Source: Clostridium cadaveris | GTDB taxonomy: Bacteria; Bacillota; Clostridia; Clostridiales; Clostridiaceae | Assembly (NCBI RefSeq): GCF_020911725.1 | Contig: NZ_CP076620.1 | Span: 3,523,001-3,587,000, forward strand | Length of the DNA stretch: 64,000 nucleotides | Direction of reading: 5' to 3' | Shown: piece after piece, positions 56,095 through 64,000 of the stretch | Layout of the letters: every line of letters begins with the position of its first letter | Numbering within the stretch: position 1 is the first letter of the stretch | Position numbers and translations under genes: made by a program | Notes under the pieces: model-generated | The model's database searches: none | What the model was told of the DNA's origin: nothing | What the model saw: only the letters and a program-made list of their open reading frames with translations

Positions 56095-58011
56095 CTATTC
56101 TTCTTCTATAAGTCTGTTGTTTATTTCATATTTGATTTTTTCTATGAAATCTTCAACTCCTATATTTCCTTCTTCGCCCTTATCTCTACTTCTTAAAGCT
56201 AAAGTTCCTTCATTTTGTTCCTTTTCTCCTATAACAGCAATATAAGGAACTCTTTCATTTCTAGCTTCTCTTATCTTATATCCTATCTTTTCTGCCCTAT
56301 CATCTAATTCAACTCTTATATCTTCTGCTTGAAGCTCTGCAACTACTTCTTTTGCATATTCCATAAACTTATCTGATATTGGAAGTACCTTAACTTGCAC
56401 TGGAGCAATCCAAGATGGGAATTTTCCTGCAAAGTTTTCTGTTAATATTGCTATAAATCTCTCTAAGCTTCCAAGTATAGCTCTATGAATAACTATTGGC
56501 TTATGCTTTTCTCCATCCTTACCTATATAGCTAAGATCAAATCTTTGTGGCAATTGGAAGTCTAGCTGTATAGTTCCACACTGCCATGTTCTTCCTATGC
56601 TATCTTGAAGGTGAAAATCTATCTTTGGTCCATAGAAGGCTCCATCTCCTGGATTTATCTTATATTTCATTCCCAATTCATCAAGGGCTGCTTGAAGTGA
56701 CTCTTCAGCCATTCTCCAATCTTCTTCACTTCCCATAGAATTTTCTGGCTTAGTTGAAAGCTCTACATCATATTTAAATCCAAAAGTTGTATAAATCTCA
56801 TTTACAAGCTTTATTACATCCTTAATTTCATCTTTAATCTGCTCTGGAAGCATGAATATGTGAGCATCGTCTTGAGTGAACGCTCTAACTCTCATAAGTC
56901 CATGAAGTGCTCCTGAAAGCTCATGTCTGTGAACTCTTCCCATCTCTGCAACTCTCATTGGCAGCTCCTTATAAGAGTGAGTTTCTGACTTATATACAAG
57001 CATTCCTCCTGGACAATTCATTGGCTTTATAGCATAATTTTCATCATCTATCTTCAAAGTGTACATATTGTCTCTATAGTGATCCCAGTGTCCTGAAGTT
57101 TCCCATAAACTTTGATTTAGTATGATTGGAGTCTCAATCTCAACGTAATTATACTTTTTATGAAGCTCCCTCCAATACTCTATTATCTTATTCTTTAATA
57201 TCATTCCCTTTGGAAGGAAGAATGGGAATCCTGGACCCTCTTCCATTACAGTAAATAGCTTTAACTCTTTACCTATCTTTCTGTGATCTCTCTTCTTTGC
57301 TTCTTCTAATTTTTCTATATATTCATCTAAATCCTTTTTCTTAGGGAATGCTGTTCCATAAATTCTTTGAAGCATCTTATTGTCTGAATTTCCTCTCCAG
57401 TAAGCTCCTGCTATAGAAGTAAGCTTAAATGCTTTCACATAAGAAGTGTTTGGAACGTGAGGTCCTGCACATAAATCTACAAAATCTCCTTGTCTATAGA
57501 AAGATATAACTTCTCCCTCTGGAAGGTCTTCGATAAGCTCAACCTTATAAGGCTCATCTTTATCTTTCATGAATTTTATAGCCTCATCTCTTGGAAGCTC
57601 AAATCTTTCTATAGCTATTTTCTCTTTTACGATTTTCTCCATCTCTTTTTCTATTTTCTCTAAGTCCTCTGGAGTAAATGGAGTTTCTAAATCAAAATCA
57701 TAATAAAATCCATTATCTATAGCTGGACCTATAGCAAGTTTTGCATTAGGATATAGTTTTTTTACAGCTTGTGCTAAAATATGTGAAGCTGTATGTCTTA
57801 AATCCCATCTTCCATCCTCGTCATCAAATGTTAATATTTCAAGCTCACAGTCTGTGTCTAATTTTTTCATTAAATCTATACTTTCACCATTTACTCTTGC
57901 ACCTAAAGCTTTCTTTGCTAGACCTTGGCTTATCTTTACTGCAACATCATATGCAGTACTTCCGCTCTCTACTTGAATCTTACTTCCATCTTTTAAAGTA
58001 ATGTTTATCAT
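56095..58011 (-). CDS. thrS: Threonyl-tRNA synthetase
   Basis: A 638-aa class II aminoacyl-tRNA synthetase, full length: TGS domain (~1-60), second additional/editing domain with HTASHILAQAVKKLYP (~72) and CAGPHVPNT (~180), catalytic core with motif 2 RVHRHELSGALHGLMRVR (~360) and zinc ligands C in MNCPGG (~333) and His in HRAILGSLERF (~508), and C-terminal anticodon-binding domain. Start ATG has GGGAGG. A threonine T-box controls it. Confidence 0.98.
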   Translation of the reverse strand: MINITLKDGSKIQVESGSTAYDVAVKISQGLAKKALGARVNGESIDLMKKLDTDCELEILTFDDEDGRWDLRHTASHILAQAVKKLYPNAKLAIGPAIDNGFYYDFDLETPFTPEDLEKIEKEMEKIVKEKIAIERFELPRDEAIKFMKDKDEPYKVELIEDLPEGEVISFYRQGDFVDLCAGPHVPNTSYVKAFKLTSIAGAYWRGNSDNKMLQRIYGTAFPKKKDLDEYIEKLEEAKKRDHRKIGKELKLFTVMEEGPGFPFFLPKGMILKNKIIEYWRELHKKYNYVEIETPIILNQSLWETSGHWDHYRDNMYTLKIDDENYAIKPMNCPGGMLVYKSETHSYKELPMRVAEMGRVHRHELSGALHGLMRVRAFTQDDAHIFMLPEQIKDEIKDVIKLVNEIYTTFGFKYDVELSTKPENSMGSEEDWRMAEESLQAALDELGMKYKINPGDGAFYGPKIDFHLQDSIGRTWQCGTIQLDFQLPQRFDLSYIGKDGEKHKPIVIHRAILGSLERFIAILTENFAGKFPSWIAPVQVKVLPISDKFMEYAKEVVAELQAEDIRVELDDRAEKIGYKIREARNERVPYIAVIGEKEQNEGTLALRSRDKGEEGNIGVEDFIEKIKYEINNRLIEEE

Positions 58012-58049
58012 ATTTTTACCTCCCTTAAATATAACTATTTTTAGATAAC

Positions 58050-58290
58050 AAAAAAACTCATCCCTACATGGGACGAGTTACTATCGCGGTTCCACCCAAA
58101 TTATAGCATAAAATAAACATACTATCACTTGAAACCCTTAACGCAGGTCATTCGGAGATACTTACTTTGTTTCAGTATTCAGCTCGGAGGTGGTTTTCGG
58201 TAACACTTATCTAAGAAGTCTTTCATCCGATGAACTTCTCTCTCTGTAAAATAGTACTTTACTTACTCTTCCTCTTCATAGCTTCAATTT
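58050..58290 (-). ncRNA. T-box leader, threonine-specific (ACC)
   Basis: The T-box core GGGTGGAACCGCG (58097-58085) has UGGA, matching the U discriminator of tRNA-Thr. The specifier ACC lies at 58194-58192, before ACCTCCGAG. The terminator ACTCATCCC/GGGACGAGT (58056-58064 and 58070-58078) is followed by T7 on the minus strand. It turns thrS on when tRNA-Thr is uncharged. Confidence 0.95.
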
Positions 58291-58296
58291 TCTAAA

Positions 58297-58325
58297 ATTA
58301 TACTCTTCCTTTTTCTATAAGTCAA
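58297..58325 (-). promoter_or_regulatory. Promoter of thrS
   Basis: TTGACT (58325-58320), 17-base spacer, TATAAT (58302-58297) on the minus strand, just before the T-box leader. Confidence 0.85.
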
Positions 58326-58464
58326 TATATTAAAAAAATTAAAATATTATCTTTTTAATTTTTTTATTCTTTTAGCTCCCTGTTCTCCAAGGTTTTCCCT
58401 TGGTAAATCATTACTATAATATCAAACTGTCAATAAATTACGAATTTTATTATTAATTTTCATA

Positions 58465-58493
58465 TTGACAGATTTTTTTAATGCATTTATAAT
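58465..58493 (+). promoter_or_regulatory. Promoter of the met transporter operon
   Basis: Full consensus TTGACA (58465-58470), 17 bases, TATAAT (58488-58493). The SAM riboswitch begins about 30 bases further on. Confidence 0.9.
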
Positions 58494-58522
58494 AAAACAC
58501 ATAAAATTAAATACGTTTTTGA

Positions 58523-58620
58523 TTCTTATCACGAGCGGTGGAGGGACTGGCCCTATGAAACCCGGCAACCAGCATTTTATGCTATGGTGCTAAATCCTGC
58601 AGTTAAACTGAAAGATAAGA
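58523..58620 (+). ncRNA. SAM-I riboswitch (S box)
   Basis: P1 TCTTATC/GATAAGA (58524-58530 and 58614-58620) closes a core with CGAGCGGTGGAGGGACTGG, CCCTATGAAACCCGGCAACC and GGTGCTAAATCCTGC, the classic S-box order. A terminator follows. SAM binding should end transcription before metN. Confidence 0.97.
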
Positions 58621-58640
58621 GAGTGAACATGAGTGTTTAT

Positions 58641-58670
58641 GCACCAGAGTTTATTCTCTGGTGCTTTTTT
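58641..58670 (+). terminator. Terminator of the SAM riboswitch
   Basis: 9-bp stem GCACCAGAG/CTCTGGTGC (58641-58649 and 58656-58664) then T6. It lies within a false N-terminal extension of the metN frame. Confidence 0.93.
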
Positions 58671-58695
58671 AATGCGAAATATGAGAGGTGTTTTT

Positions 58696-59652
58696 ATGAT
58701 AAAAATAAGTAATCTTTACAAAAGTTTTGAAGATATTGATGTACTAAAAGATATAACATTTTCTATAGAGGAAGGCTCTATAATTGGAATAATCGGTCAT
58801 AGTGGCGCTGGAAAGTCTACTCTTTTGAGATGTATAAATGGCTTAGAAACCTTTGAAGTTGGTACTGTTACTGTTATGGAAAAAGATATAAAGTCTCTTA
58901 ATTCAAAAGAAATACGTGATCTTCGTAAAAACCTGGGCATGATATTTCAAAACTTTAATCTTCTAAGCAGGAAAACAGTTTTTGATAATGTGGCACTTCC
59001 TCTTGAAACTTGGAAATATCCAAAATCTAAGATAAATGAAAGAGTTAATTATCTTCTAGAGGTAGTTGGACTTGCTGATAAAAAGGATGTAAAGCCTAAT
59101 TCATTAAGTGGTGGACAAAAACAAAGAGTAGCTATAGCAAGGGCTCTTGCTTTGGAACCAAAAATTCTTCTTTGTGATGAGGCCACATCTGCTCTAGATC
59201 CTAAAACCACAAAAGATATACTGGGCCTTTTAAAAAAAATAAATGAAACTTTCGGAATCACCATAGTTATGGTAACTCATCAAATGGAGGTTATAAAAGA
59301 AATCTGTGATAATGTAGTTCTTTTAGAACATGGAGAATCTTTATACTGCGGCAAAGTTGAAGATTTATTTCTCAAACCAAATGGCAATTTAAAAAAGTTC
59401 TTAGGTGATGAGGAAGATGTAACTCTAGATGGTATTAATATAAAGATTTTCTTCCCTAAGGATGTAAGCAAGACTTCAGTAATAACGTCTATGGCAAGAA
59501 AGCTCAATATAGATGTATCAATAGTTGGTGGAAAACTAGAAAAGTTTAAAGATAATATACTTGGAACCTTGACTATAAACGTATGTGAAAGTCATAAAGA
59601 TGCTATATTTAAATACTTAGAAGAAAAAAATGTAAAGTGGGAGGTCTGTTAG
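58696..59652 (+). CDS. metN: Methionine ABC transporter ATPase MetN
   Basis: A 318-aa ATPase: Walker A GHSGAGKST (~36), signature LSGGQKQR (~140), Walker B ILLCDEATSALDP (~160), switch TH. The C-terminal ~80 residues form the ACT-like NIL domain (TLDGINIKIFF...KWEVC) that binds methionine for trans-inhibition. The start is ATG 58696 with GAGAGGTG. The open frame upstream (from 58633) crosses the riboswitch terminator and is not coding. Works with MetI and MetQ. Confidence 0.95.
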   Translation: MIKISNLYKSFEDIDVLKDITFSIEEGSIIGIIGHSGAGKSTLLRCINGLETFEVGTVTVMEKDIKSLNSKEIRDLRKNLGMIFQNFNLLSRKTVFDNVALPLETWKYPKSKINERVNYLLEVVGLADKKDVKPNSLSGGQKQRVAIARALALEPKILLCDEATSALDPKTTKDILGLLKKINETFGITIVMVTHQMEVIKEICDNVVLLEHGESLYCGKVEDLFLKPNGNLKKFLGDEEDVTLDGINIKIFFPKDVSKTSVITSMARKLNIDVSIVGGKLEKFKDNILGTLTINVCESHKDAIFKYLEEKNVKWEVC

Positions 59653-59655
59653 TCA

Positions 59656-60315
59656 ATGGAAGCATTATTAGATATATATTTTAAAATATTACAACCAGCT
59701 CTAATAGAAACATTATCAATGGTTATTCAGTCAACAATTTATTCAATACTTTTAGGATTTATTCCAGCAATCATACTTGTTGTTACAAGTCCAAATGGTT
59801 TAAAACCTCAAAGGACTATTTACAGAATTCTTGATTTTATAGTAAATGTACTTCGTTCATTTCCATTTCTAATATTAATGATATGCTTAATCCCAATTAC
59901 TAGAAGAATTGTTGGTACAAGCATTGGTACAGCCGCAGCAATAGTACCTCTTAGTATAGGTGCTGCTCCTTTCGCCGCAAGAGTTATTGAAAGTTCTCTT
60001 ATGGAAGTAGATAGGGGAGTTATTGAAGCTGCAAAGTCTTTCGGTGCAAGTAACATTCAGATAATCTTTAAAGTAATGCTTAAAGAAGCACTGCCTTCAA
60101 TAGTTCAAGGAATCACTCTAACTCTAATCAGTATAGTTGGATATTCCGCTATGGCAGGTACCATAGGCGGTGGCGGTCTTGGAAATGTAGCTATGAAATA
60201 TGGTTACCATAGATATGAAACGCAAACAATGATTTATACCGTTATATTATTAATAATTCTTGTGCAATTTTTCCAAACTATTGGAAATCTAGTATATAAA
60301 GCATTAGCAAAATAA
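59656..60315 (+). CDS. metI: Methionine ABC transporter permease MetI
   Basis: A 219-aa membrane protein with five helices. The family coupling loop VIEAAKSFGASNIQIIFKVMLKEALP (in parts, ~115-140) and SAMAGTIGGGGLGNVAMKYGYHRY (~165-188) identify MetI. It starts four bases after metN, with GGGAGG overlapping the metN end. Confidence 0.96.
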   Translation: MEALLDIYFKILQPALIETLSMVIQSTIYSILLGFIPAIILVVTSPNGLKPQRTIYRILDFIVNVLRSFPFLILMICLIPITRRIVGTSIGTAAAIVPLSIGAAPFAARVIESSLMEVDRGVIEAAKSFGASNIQIIFKVMLKEALPSIVQGITLTLISIVGYSAMAGTIGGGGLGNVAMKYGYHRYETQTMIYTVILLIILVQFFQTIGNLVYKALAK

Positions 60316-60335
60316 ATTTTAAGGGGGACTAATAA

Positions 60336-61139
60336 ATGAAAAAAATATTATCACTAGTTTTAGCAGCAGCATTATCATTTTCAGTAGTAGGCTGCGGAAC
60401 TAAATCTGTTGAAGACAATAAAAATGATAAAACCATAAAGGTAGGGGCATCTCCTATTCCTCACAAGGAGATCTTAGAGCATATAGCTCCTGCATTAGAA
60501 AAAGAAGGTTATAAGCTAGAAATAGTTGAATTTGACGATTATCAGCTTCCAAATGCTGCTTTATCAAGTAAAGAACTTGATGCAAATTTCTTTCAGCACG
60601 TACCATTTTTAGAAGGGCAAAATTCTGAAAAGAAATATGATTTAACTTACACAGCTAAAATTCATATCGAGCCTTTAGGTTTTTACTCAAAGCAAATAAC
60701 TGATTTAAAAGCTTTAAAAGATGGTTCTACCATTGCAGTTCCTAACGATCCAACAAATGAAGCTAGAGCTTTAAGACTTCTTGAAAAGAATGGACTTATA
60801 AAAGTTAAAGATGGTGACTTAATTACAGTAGATGATATAACTGATAATCCTAAAAACCTTAAAATAACAGAAGTAGAAGCTGCTCAACTTCCTAGAATAC
60901 TTGTTGATGTTCAAGGTGCGGTTATAAATACTAACTATGCACTATCTGCAGACTTAATACCAACAAAAGATGCCTTATTTATTGAGGGAAGTGACTCTCC
61001 TTATGCTAATATCCTAGCTGTTAGACAAGACAATAAAGATTCAGATAAAATAAAAGCTTTAACAAAAGCTTTAACTTCAGAAGACGTTAAAAAATTCCTA
61101 GAAGAAAAATATAAAGGAAGTATAGTTCCTGCTTTCTAA
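60336..61139 (+). CDS. metQ: Methionine-binding lipoprotein MetQ
   Basis: A 267-aa NlpA-type lipoprotein: signal with SVVGC lipobox (~17-21), then KVGASPIPHKEILEHIAPAL, FFQHVPFL, and VDVQGAVINTNYAL. It delivers methionine to MetNI from the outer face. SD AGGGGGA. Ends the S-box operon; two hairpins follow. Confidence 0.96.
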   Translation: MKKILSLVLAAALSFSVVGCGTKSVEDNKNDKTIKVGASPIPHKEILEHIAPALEKEGYKLEIVEFDDYQLPNAALSSKELDANFFQHVPFLEGQNSEKKYDLTYTAKIHIEPLGFYSKQITDLKALKDGSTIAVPNDPTNEARALRLLEKNGLIKVKDGDLITVDDITDNPKNLKITEVEAAQLPRILVDVQGAVINTNYALSADLIPTKDALFIEGSDSPYANILAVRQDNKDSDKIKALTKALTSEDVKKFLEEKYKGSIVPAF

Positions 61140-61160
61140 AAAAAATAGTGAAGAGTTACG

Positions 61161-61263
61161 TAGTTAAGAGTGAAGGGTTGCCGGCACGTATGTGCCGGCT
61201 TTTTATATTAAAAAAAGTGAGAAAACAACGTCTTCTCACTTTTATATATGTCACTCTTAACTA
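61161..61263. repeat. Nested hairpin element with 13-bp terminal inverted repeats
   Basis: TAGTTAAGAGTGA (61161-61173) and its exact complement (61251-61263) enclose two further hairpins: GCCGGCAC/GTGCCGGC (61181-61188, 61193-61200) with a T tract, the metQ terminator, and AAAAGTGAGAA/TTCTCACTTTT. The GC-rich hairpin stands out from the surroundings. The whole may be a small interspersed palindromic element as well as a terminator pair. Confidence 0.65.
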
Positions 61264-61274
61264 AAAGTCAGCTT

Positions 61275-62120
61275 TTAGGTAATTGCTTTAAATCCTTCTC
61301 CTAGAACCTCACATACATCTGCCACACTTATGAATGCTGATGGATCAATTTCTTTTATAAAATTCTTTACTTTTACAAATTCCCTATTATCCAAAAGAGC
61401 TACCAAAACCTCTGTATCATTCTTACTATATGAACCTGTAGCATGATATATAGTGCTTCCTCTGCCCAAATCATTTAATATAAAGTCCTCTATTCTCCTT
61501 ATCTCTTTGCTTATTATCTTTATTTCCTTAACAGAATTAAATCCCTCTATAGCTCTATCTATTGCTAATCCTGTAACTACTACTGTGAATAACGCGTACA
61601 ATCCCTTTTTAAGTCCAAATGCATTCATAGCCATAAGTACTACTATCATATCTACCATAAGTACACCTTTACCCATATTTATATGGAAGTACTTGTTTAA
61701 TATCTTTGCTATTATATCTGTACCTCCTGTTGAAGCATCCTCATTGAAGATAATGGCCATACCTAATGACTGAGCAAATATACCAAAGATTATTTCTATA
61801 AACAAGTCATCTGTTAATGGCCCATTAAGTGGTACTAACTTTTCAAGTACGAATATTGTACTCGATAAAAGTAAACTTGAAAATATAGTTTTTCCTCCAA
61901 AACTCGGTCCTATAACGATAAACGCCACCAAAAATAATACAGCATCAATACAAAACATGATTGCTCCTATAGGTAGTGATGGTATATAACTATTTATAAT
62001 TATAGCCAATCCATTGATTCCACCACCTGCTATATTATTTGGTATCATAAAAAAGTATACACCTATGGCAACTAAAAATACTCCTAATATTATAACTGAA
62101 AATTCCCTTATCTTTTTCAT
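61275..62120 (-). CDS. YitT-family membrane protein 1
   Basis: A 281-aa protein with about five N-terminal helices (~8-25, 50-72, 78-98, 105-125, 145-170; marks NNIAGGGINGLAIIIN, GGTDIIAKILNKYFHINMG) and a C-terminal DUF2179 cytosolic domain (~195-275, RRIEDFILNDLGRGSTIYHATGSYSKND). YitT proteins are widespread in Firmicutes with unknown transport or regulatory roles. A close paralogue precedes it in the same direction with 47 bases between. SD AGGAGGGA. Confidence 0.9.
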   Translation of the reverse strand: MKKIREFSVIILGVFLVAIGVYFFMIPNNIAGGGINGLAIIINSYIPSLPIGAIMFCIDAVLFLVAFIVIGPSFGGKTIFSSLLLSSTIFVLEKLVPLNGPLTDDLFIEIIFGIFAQSLGMAIIFNEDASTGGTDIIAKILNKYFHINMGKGVLMVDMIVVLMAMNAFGLKKGLYALFTVVVTGLAIDRAIEGFNSVKEIKIISKEIRRIEDFILNDLGRGSTIYHATGSYSKNDTEVLVALLDNREFVKVKNFIKEIDPSAFISVADVCEVLGEGFKAIT

Positions 62121-62167
62121 AACATTCCCTCCTGAGATTATTCTTCCTCAGAAAGCAACTAAATATA

Positions 62168-63019
62168 TTACATTTCTACCATATTTCCAAAACCTTCTCC
62201 CAAAGTTTCATAAACCTCCGACACACTTAAAAAAGCCTGCGGGTCTACTTCTTTTATAAAGTTTTTTATTTTTATAAGTTCTTTAGTATCTACTATTGTC
62301 CAAAGCACTTCTACTGGAGATTCACTGAATGCTCCCTTGGCATAATATATAGTTGCCCCTCTGCTTAATTCATTTAAAATAAACATTTTGATTTCTTCTT
62401 GTTTACTGCTAATTATTCTTACCTCTTTGCATGCATTAAATCCTTCTATTACTTTATCTATCGCAACTCCATTAAGTATTATTACAAATAAAGCATATAA
62501 TCCTTCTTTGAATCCAAATGTTAAAGTTGCAGCAGTAACAACAACTAAATCAGCTAATAAAACACCTTTTCCTAAATTTATATGAAAATATTTGTTCAAT
62601 ATTTTTGCTATTATATCTGTTCCTCCAGTGGAAGCATTTCTATAAAAAATAGTAGCCATTCCAATAGCCTGAAGAATTATTCCAAATATAAGTTCCAAAA
62701 GAACATCACCTGTCAACGAATGGGTAACAGGACATACTTTTTCAAGTACCCATATAGATCCTGAAAGTAATAGACTAGCATAAATCGTTTTGGCTCCAAA
62801 ACTCGTTCCAATCACTATAAATGCAAGAAGAAATAGAATTACATTAAAAATTACCATCAATGCTCCAACTGGTATGCTGGGTACATAGTAATTTAAAACC
62901 ATAGCCATTCCGTTTACCCCTCCAGCAGCCACATTATTGGGCATTACTAGAAAATTAAGGGAGACCGCTACTAACATAGCTCCAATAGTAATGATTAAAT
63001 AATCTTTAAACTTTTTCAT
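62168..63019 (-). CDS. YitT-family membrane protein 2
   Basis: A 283-aa paralogue of the next gene, alignable end to end (NNVAAGGVNGMAMVLNYYVPS, GGTDIIAKILNKYFHINLGKGVL, LSRGATIYYAKGAFSESP). It has five helices plus DUF2179. The pair clearly arose by tandem duplication, then drifted mostly in the N-terminal helix and DUF2179 loops. SD AGGGGGG. Function not known. Confidence 0.9.
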   Translation of the reverse strand: MKKFKDYLIITIGAMLVAVSLNFLVMPNNVAAGGVNGMAMVLNYYVPSIPVGALMVIFNVILFLLAFIVIGTSFGAKTIYASLLLSGSIWVLEKVCPVTHSLTGDVLLELIFGIILQAIGMATIFYRNASTGGTDIIAKILNKYFHINLGKGVLLADLVVVTAATLTFGFKEGLYALFVIILNGVAIDKVIEGFNACKEVRIISSKQEEIKMFILNELSRGATIYYAKGAFSESPVEVLWTIVDTKELIKIKNFIKEVDPQAFLSVSEVYETLGEGFGNMVEM

Positions 63020-63318
63020 AAGAACCCCCCTCTTATAAAAATAATAATTTATCCACTATTTAATTATATAATAAATCTTGGAAACCTTGAAGTGGCTAGC
63101 CTATGCATAATTATGAATTTAATAAAGCCAATTTTTTATTTCATATAAATTTATATTAATAAATTTATATATAACTATGATTTAAGTCATTTTAAATATA
63201 TACTTATGTAATTTTAACCAAATTAATCTAGAATAATTATGCATTTCTTCTCAAAAAAAATTTTTTGTAAATTTATACAGTAATTATTTACCATTTCGAT
63301 AATAATTAGCTTACTTTT
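63020..63318. other. AT-rich intergenic spacer
   Basis: No gene is seen. It holds an 11-bp perfect inverted repeat ATATAAATTTA/TAAATTTATAT (63143-63153 and 63160-63170) without a good T tract on either strand, so its role is unclear. Promoter sequences for the YitT pair should lie here but no strong match stands out. Confidence 0.45.
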
Positions 63319-63960
63319 TTAATAACCTAACTGTTTATTTACAATAATTACCGAAATACGGTCCTTTACCATTTGTCTCTTTATTACTGTATACAAGTTG
63401 CATATTCTAGTTTTTGATAAGCAATTCATACATTCACCTTTAACTGTACAAGGATTTGTCTTATTTAATCTTACACAGTTTGCTGGAGCCGCTATCTTTT
63501 GCATTCTGACTTCTGCTTCTTCTAAATTTGATACAATCTTATTTATTCCTACTACTACAATAACTTTTTTAGGTCCAAAAATCATGGCTGCCACTCTATT
63601 TCCCTTTCCATCTACATTGTAGAGGAAACCCTCTTCTGTTACTGCATTACTTCCTGTAAAAAATGTATCTGCAAAAAAACTCTTTCTAAAAATATCATCC
63701 ACTTGTTCTGGAGTAAGACCTTTTTCATATCTATCTAAAAAATTGTACTTTCCATTTCTAAGTAAATCTAATACTCCAACCTCAGCTAATGATACTGAAC
63801 CTCCTACCGCTACAGTTTCGCCTTCATTACATATTTCTTTTATCTTTTCTAAAGCTTCGCTTTCATCATTAACAAAATATCCATTCATATTGTTTTTTTC
63901 AAGAGCTAAAATAACCTTGTCCACTCTTTTTTTAATTATTACTTCTAAATTTTTATCCAT
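63319..63960 (-). CDS. LUD-domain protein (LutC/DUF162 type)
   Basis: A 213-aa cytosolic protein with the LUD fold: VAVGGSVSLAEVGVLDLLR (~50-68), FFTGSNAVTEEGFLYNVDGKGNRVAAMIFGPKKVIVVVGINKIV in parts (~100-143) and a C-terminal CTVKGECMNCLSKTRICN Cys cluster (~170-188) that could bind a metal or Fe-S centre. Relatives include LutC, part of lactate utilisation, but stand-alone clostridial members are of unknown role. SD AGGGAGAAAG. Confidence 0.88.
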   Translation of the reverse strand: MDKNLEVIIKKRVDKVILALEKNNMNGYFVNDESEALEKIKEICNEGETVAVGGSVSLAEVGVLDLLRNGKYNFLDRYEKGLTPEQVDDIFRKSFFADTFFTGSNAVTEEGFLYNVDGKGNRVAAMIFGPKKVIVVVGINKIVSNLEEAEVRMQKIAAPANCVRLNKTNPCTVKGECMNCLSKTRICNLYTVIKRQMVKDRISVIIVNKQLGY

Positions 63961-64000
63961 ACTCTTTCTCCCTATCCTAAAATTATATGGTAGACTCTTC

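Noticed and set aside
58633-58695. N-terminal extension of metN starting at 58633
   Set aside because: It runs through the SAM riboswitch terminator and lacks a ribosome site; ATG 58696 with GAGAGGTG is the proper start.

Overview
The window looks like chromosomal DNA of a low-GC, anaerobic, spore-former-type Firmicute close to Clostridium. The evidence is AT-rich sequence, strong AGGAGG ribosome sites, a lysine-fermentation operon, an [FeFe]-hydrogenase-like protein, a sortase-anchored surface protein, and control by T-boxes and riboswitches. No rRNA, tRNA, CRISPR array, insertion sequence or prophage was seen.

Layout. 1-2.9 kb: class II aldolase, DeoR regulator and iron alcohol dehydrogenase. 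3.1-5.1 kb: a radical-SAM DNA-metabolism pair. 5.2-7.2 kb: GntR/ABC export operon with a small membrane ORF. 7.3-17.4 kb: six-gene glycogen operon (glgB-glgA-glgP-amylase-glgC-glgD in transcription order). 17.6-19.5 kb: superoxide dismutase, phosphodiesterase, YbjQ-type protein and a small membrane ORF. 19.6-23.7 kb: AbgT-type transporter between two M20 amidohydrolases. 23.9-28.3 kb: a cobalamin riboswitch driving a cell-wall beta-propeller protein and a DUF4430 (transcobalamin-like) protein. 28.5-35 kb: MacAB-like export system with two lipoprotein adaptors and two ATPases. 35-44 kb: lysine riboswitch plus kal-kce-kdd-kamA-kamB-kamC-kamD-kamE. 44-47.2 kb: a frameshifted small membrane gene, an FrhB-like Fe-S protein, an unknown membrane protein, and the remnant of an ABC-F gene whose attenuator leader is still intact. 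47.3-52.3 kb: liv branched-chain amino acid transporter under a leucine T-box. 52.7-58.3 kb: glpK, an atypical [FeFe]-hydrogenase, and thrS under a threonine T-box. 58.4-61.1 kb: metNIQ under a SAM riboswitch. 61.2-64 kb: two tandem YitT proteins and an LUD-domain protein.

How it fits together. Five RNA sensors (B12, lysine, Leu-tRNA, Thr-tRNA, SAM) control transport or use of amino acids and their cofactors. The lysine pathway needs adenosylcobalamin at KamDE, and a B12-controlled surface system lies only about 7 kb away.

The two most interesting items are: (i) a riboswitch-controlled, sortase-anchored beta-propeller plus DUF4430 pair that could be a Gram-positive B12 capture system; and (ii) a lysine riboswitch before a catabolic operon, whose mutually exclusive hairpins predict an ON switch. 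Several genes too short for routine calling, two broken genes, and a possible frameshift at the kal/kce junction are also described.
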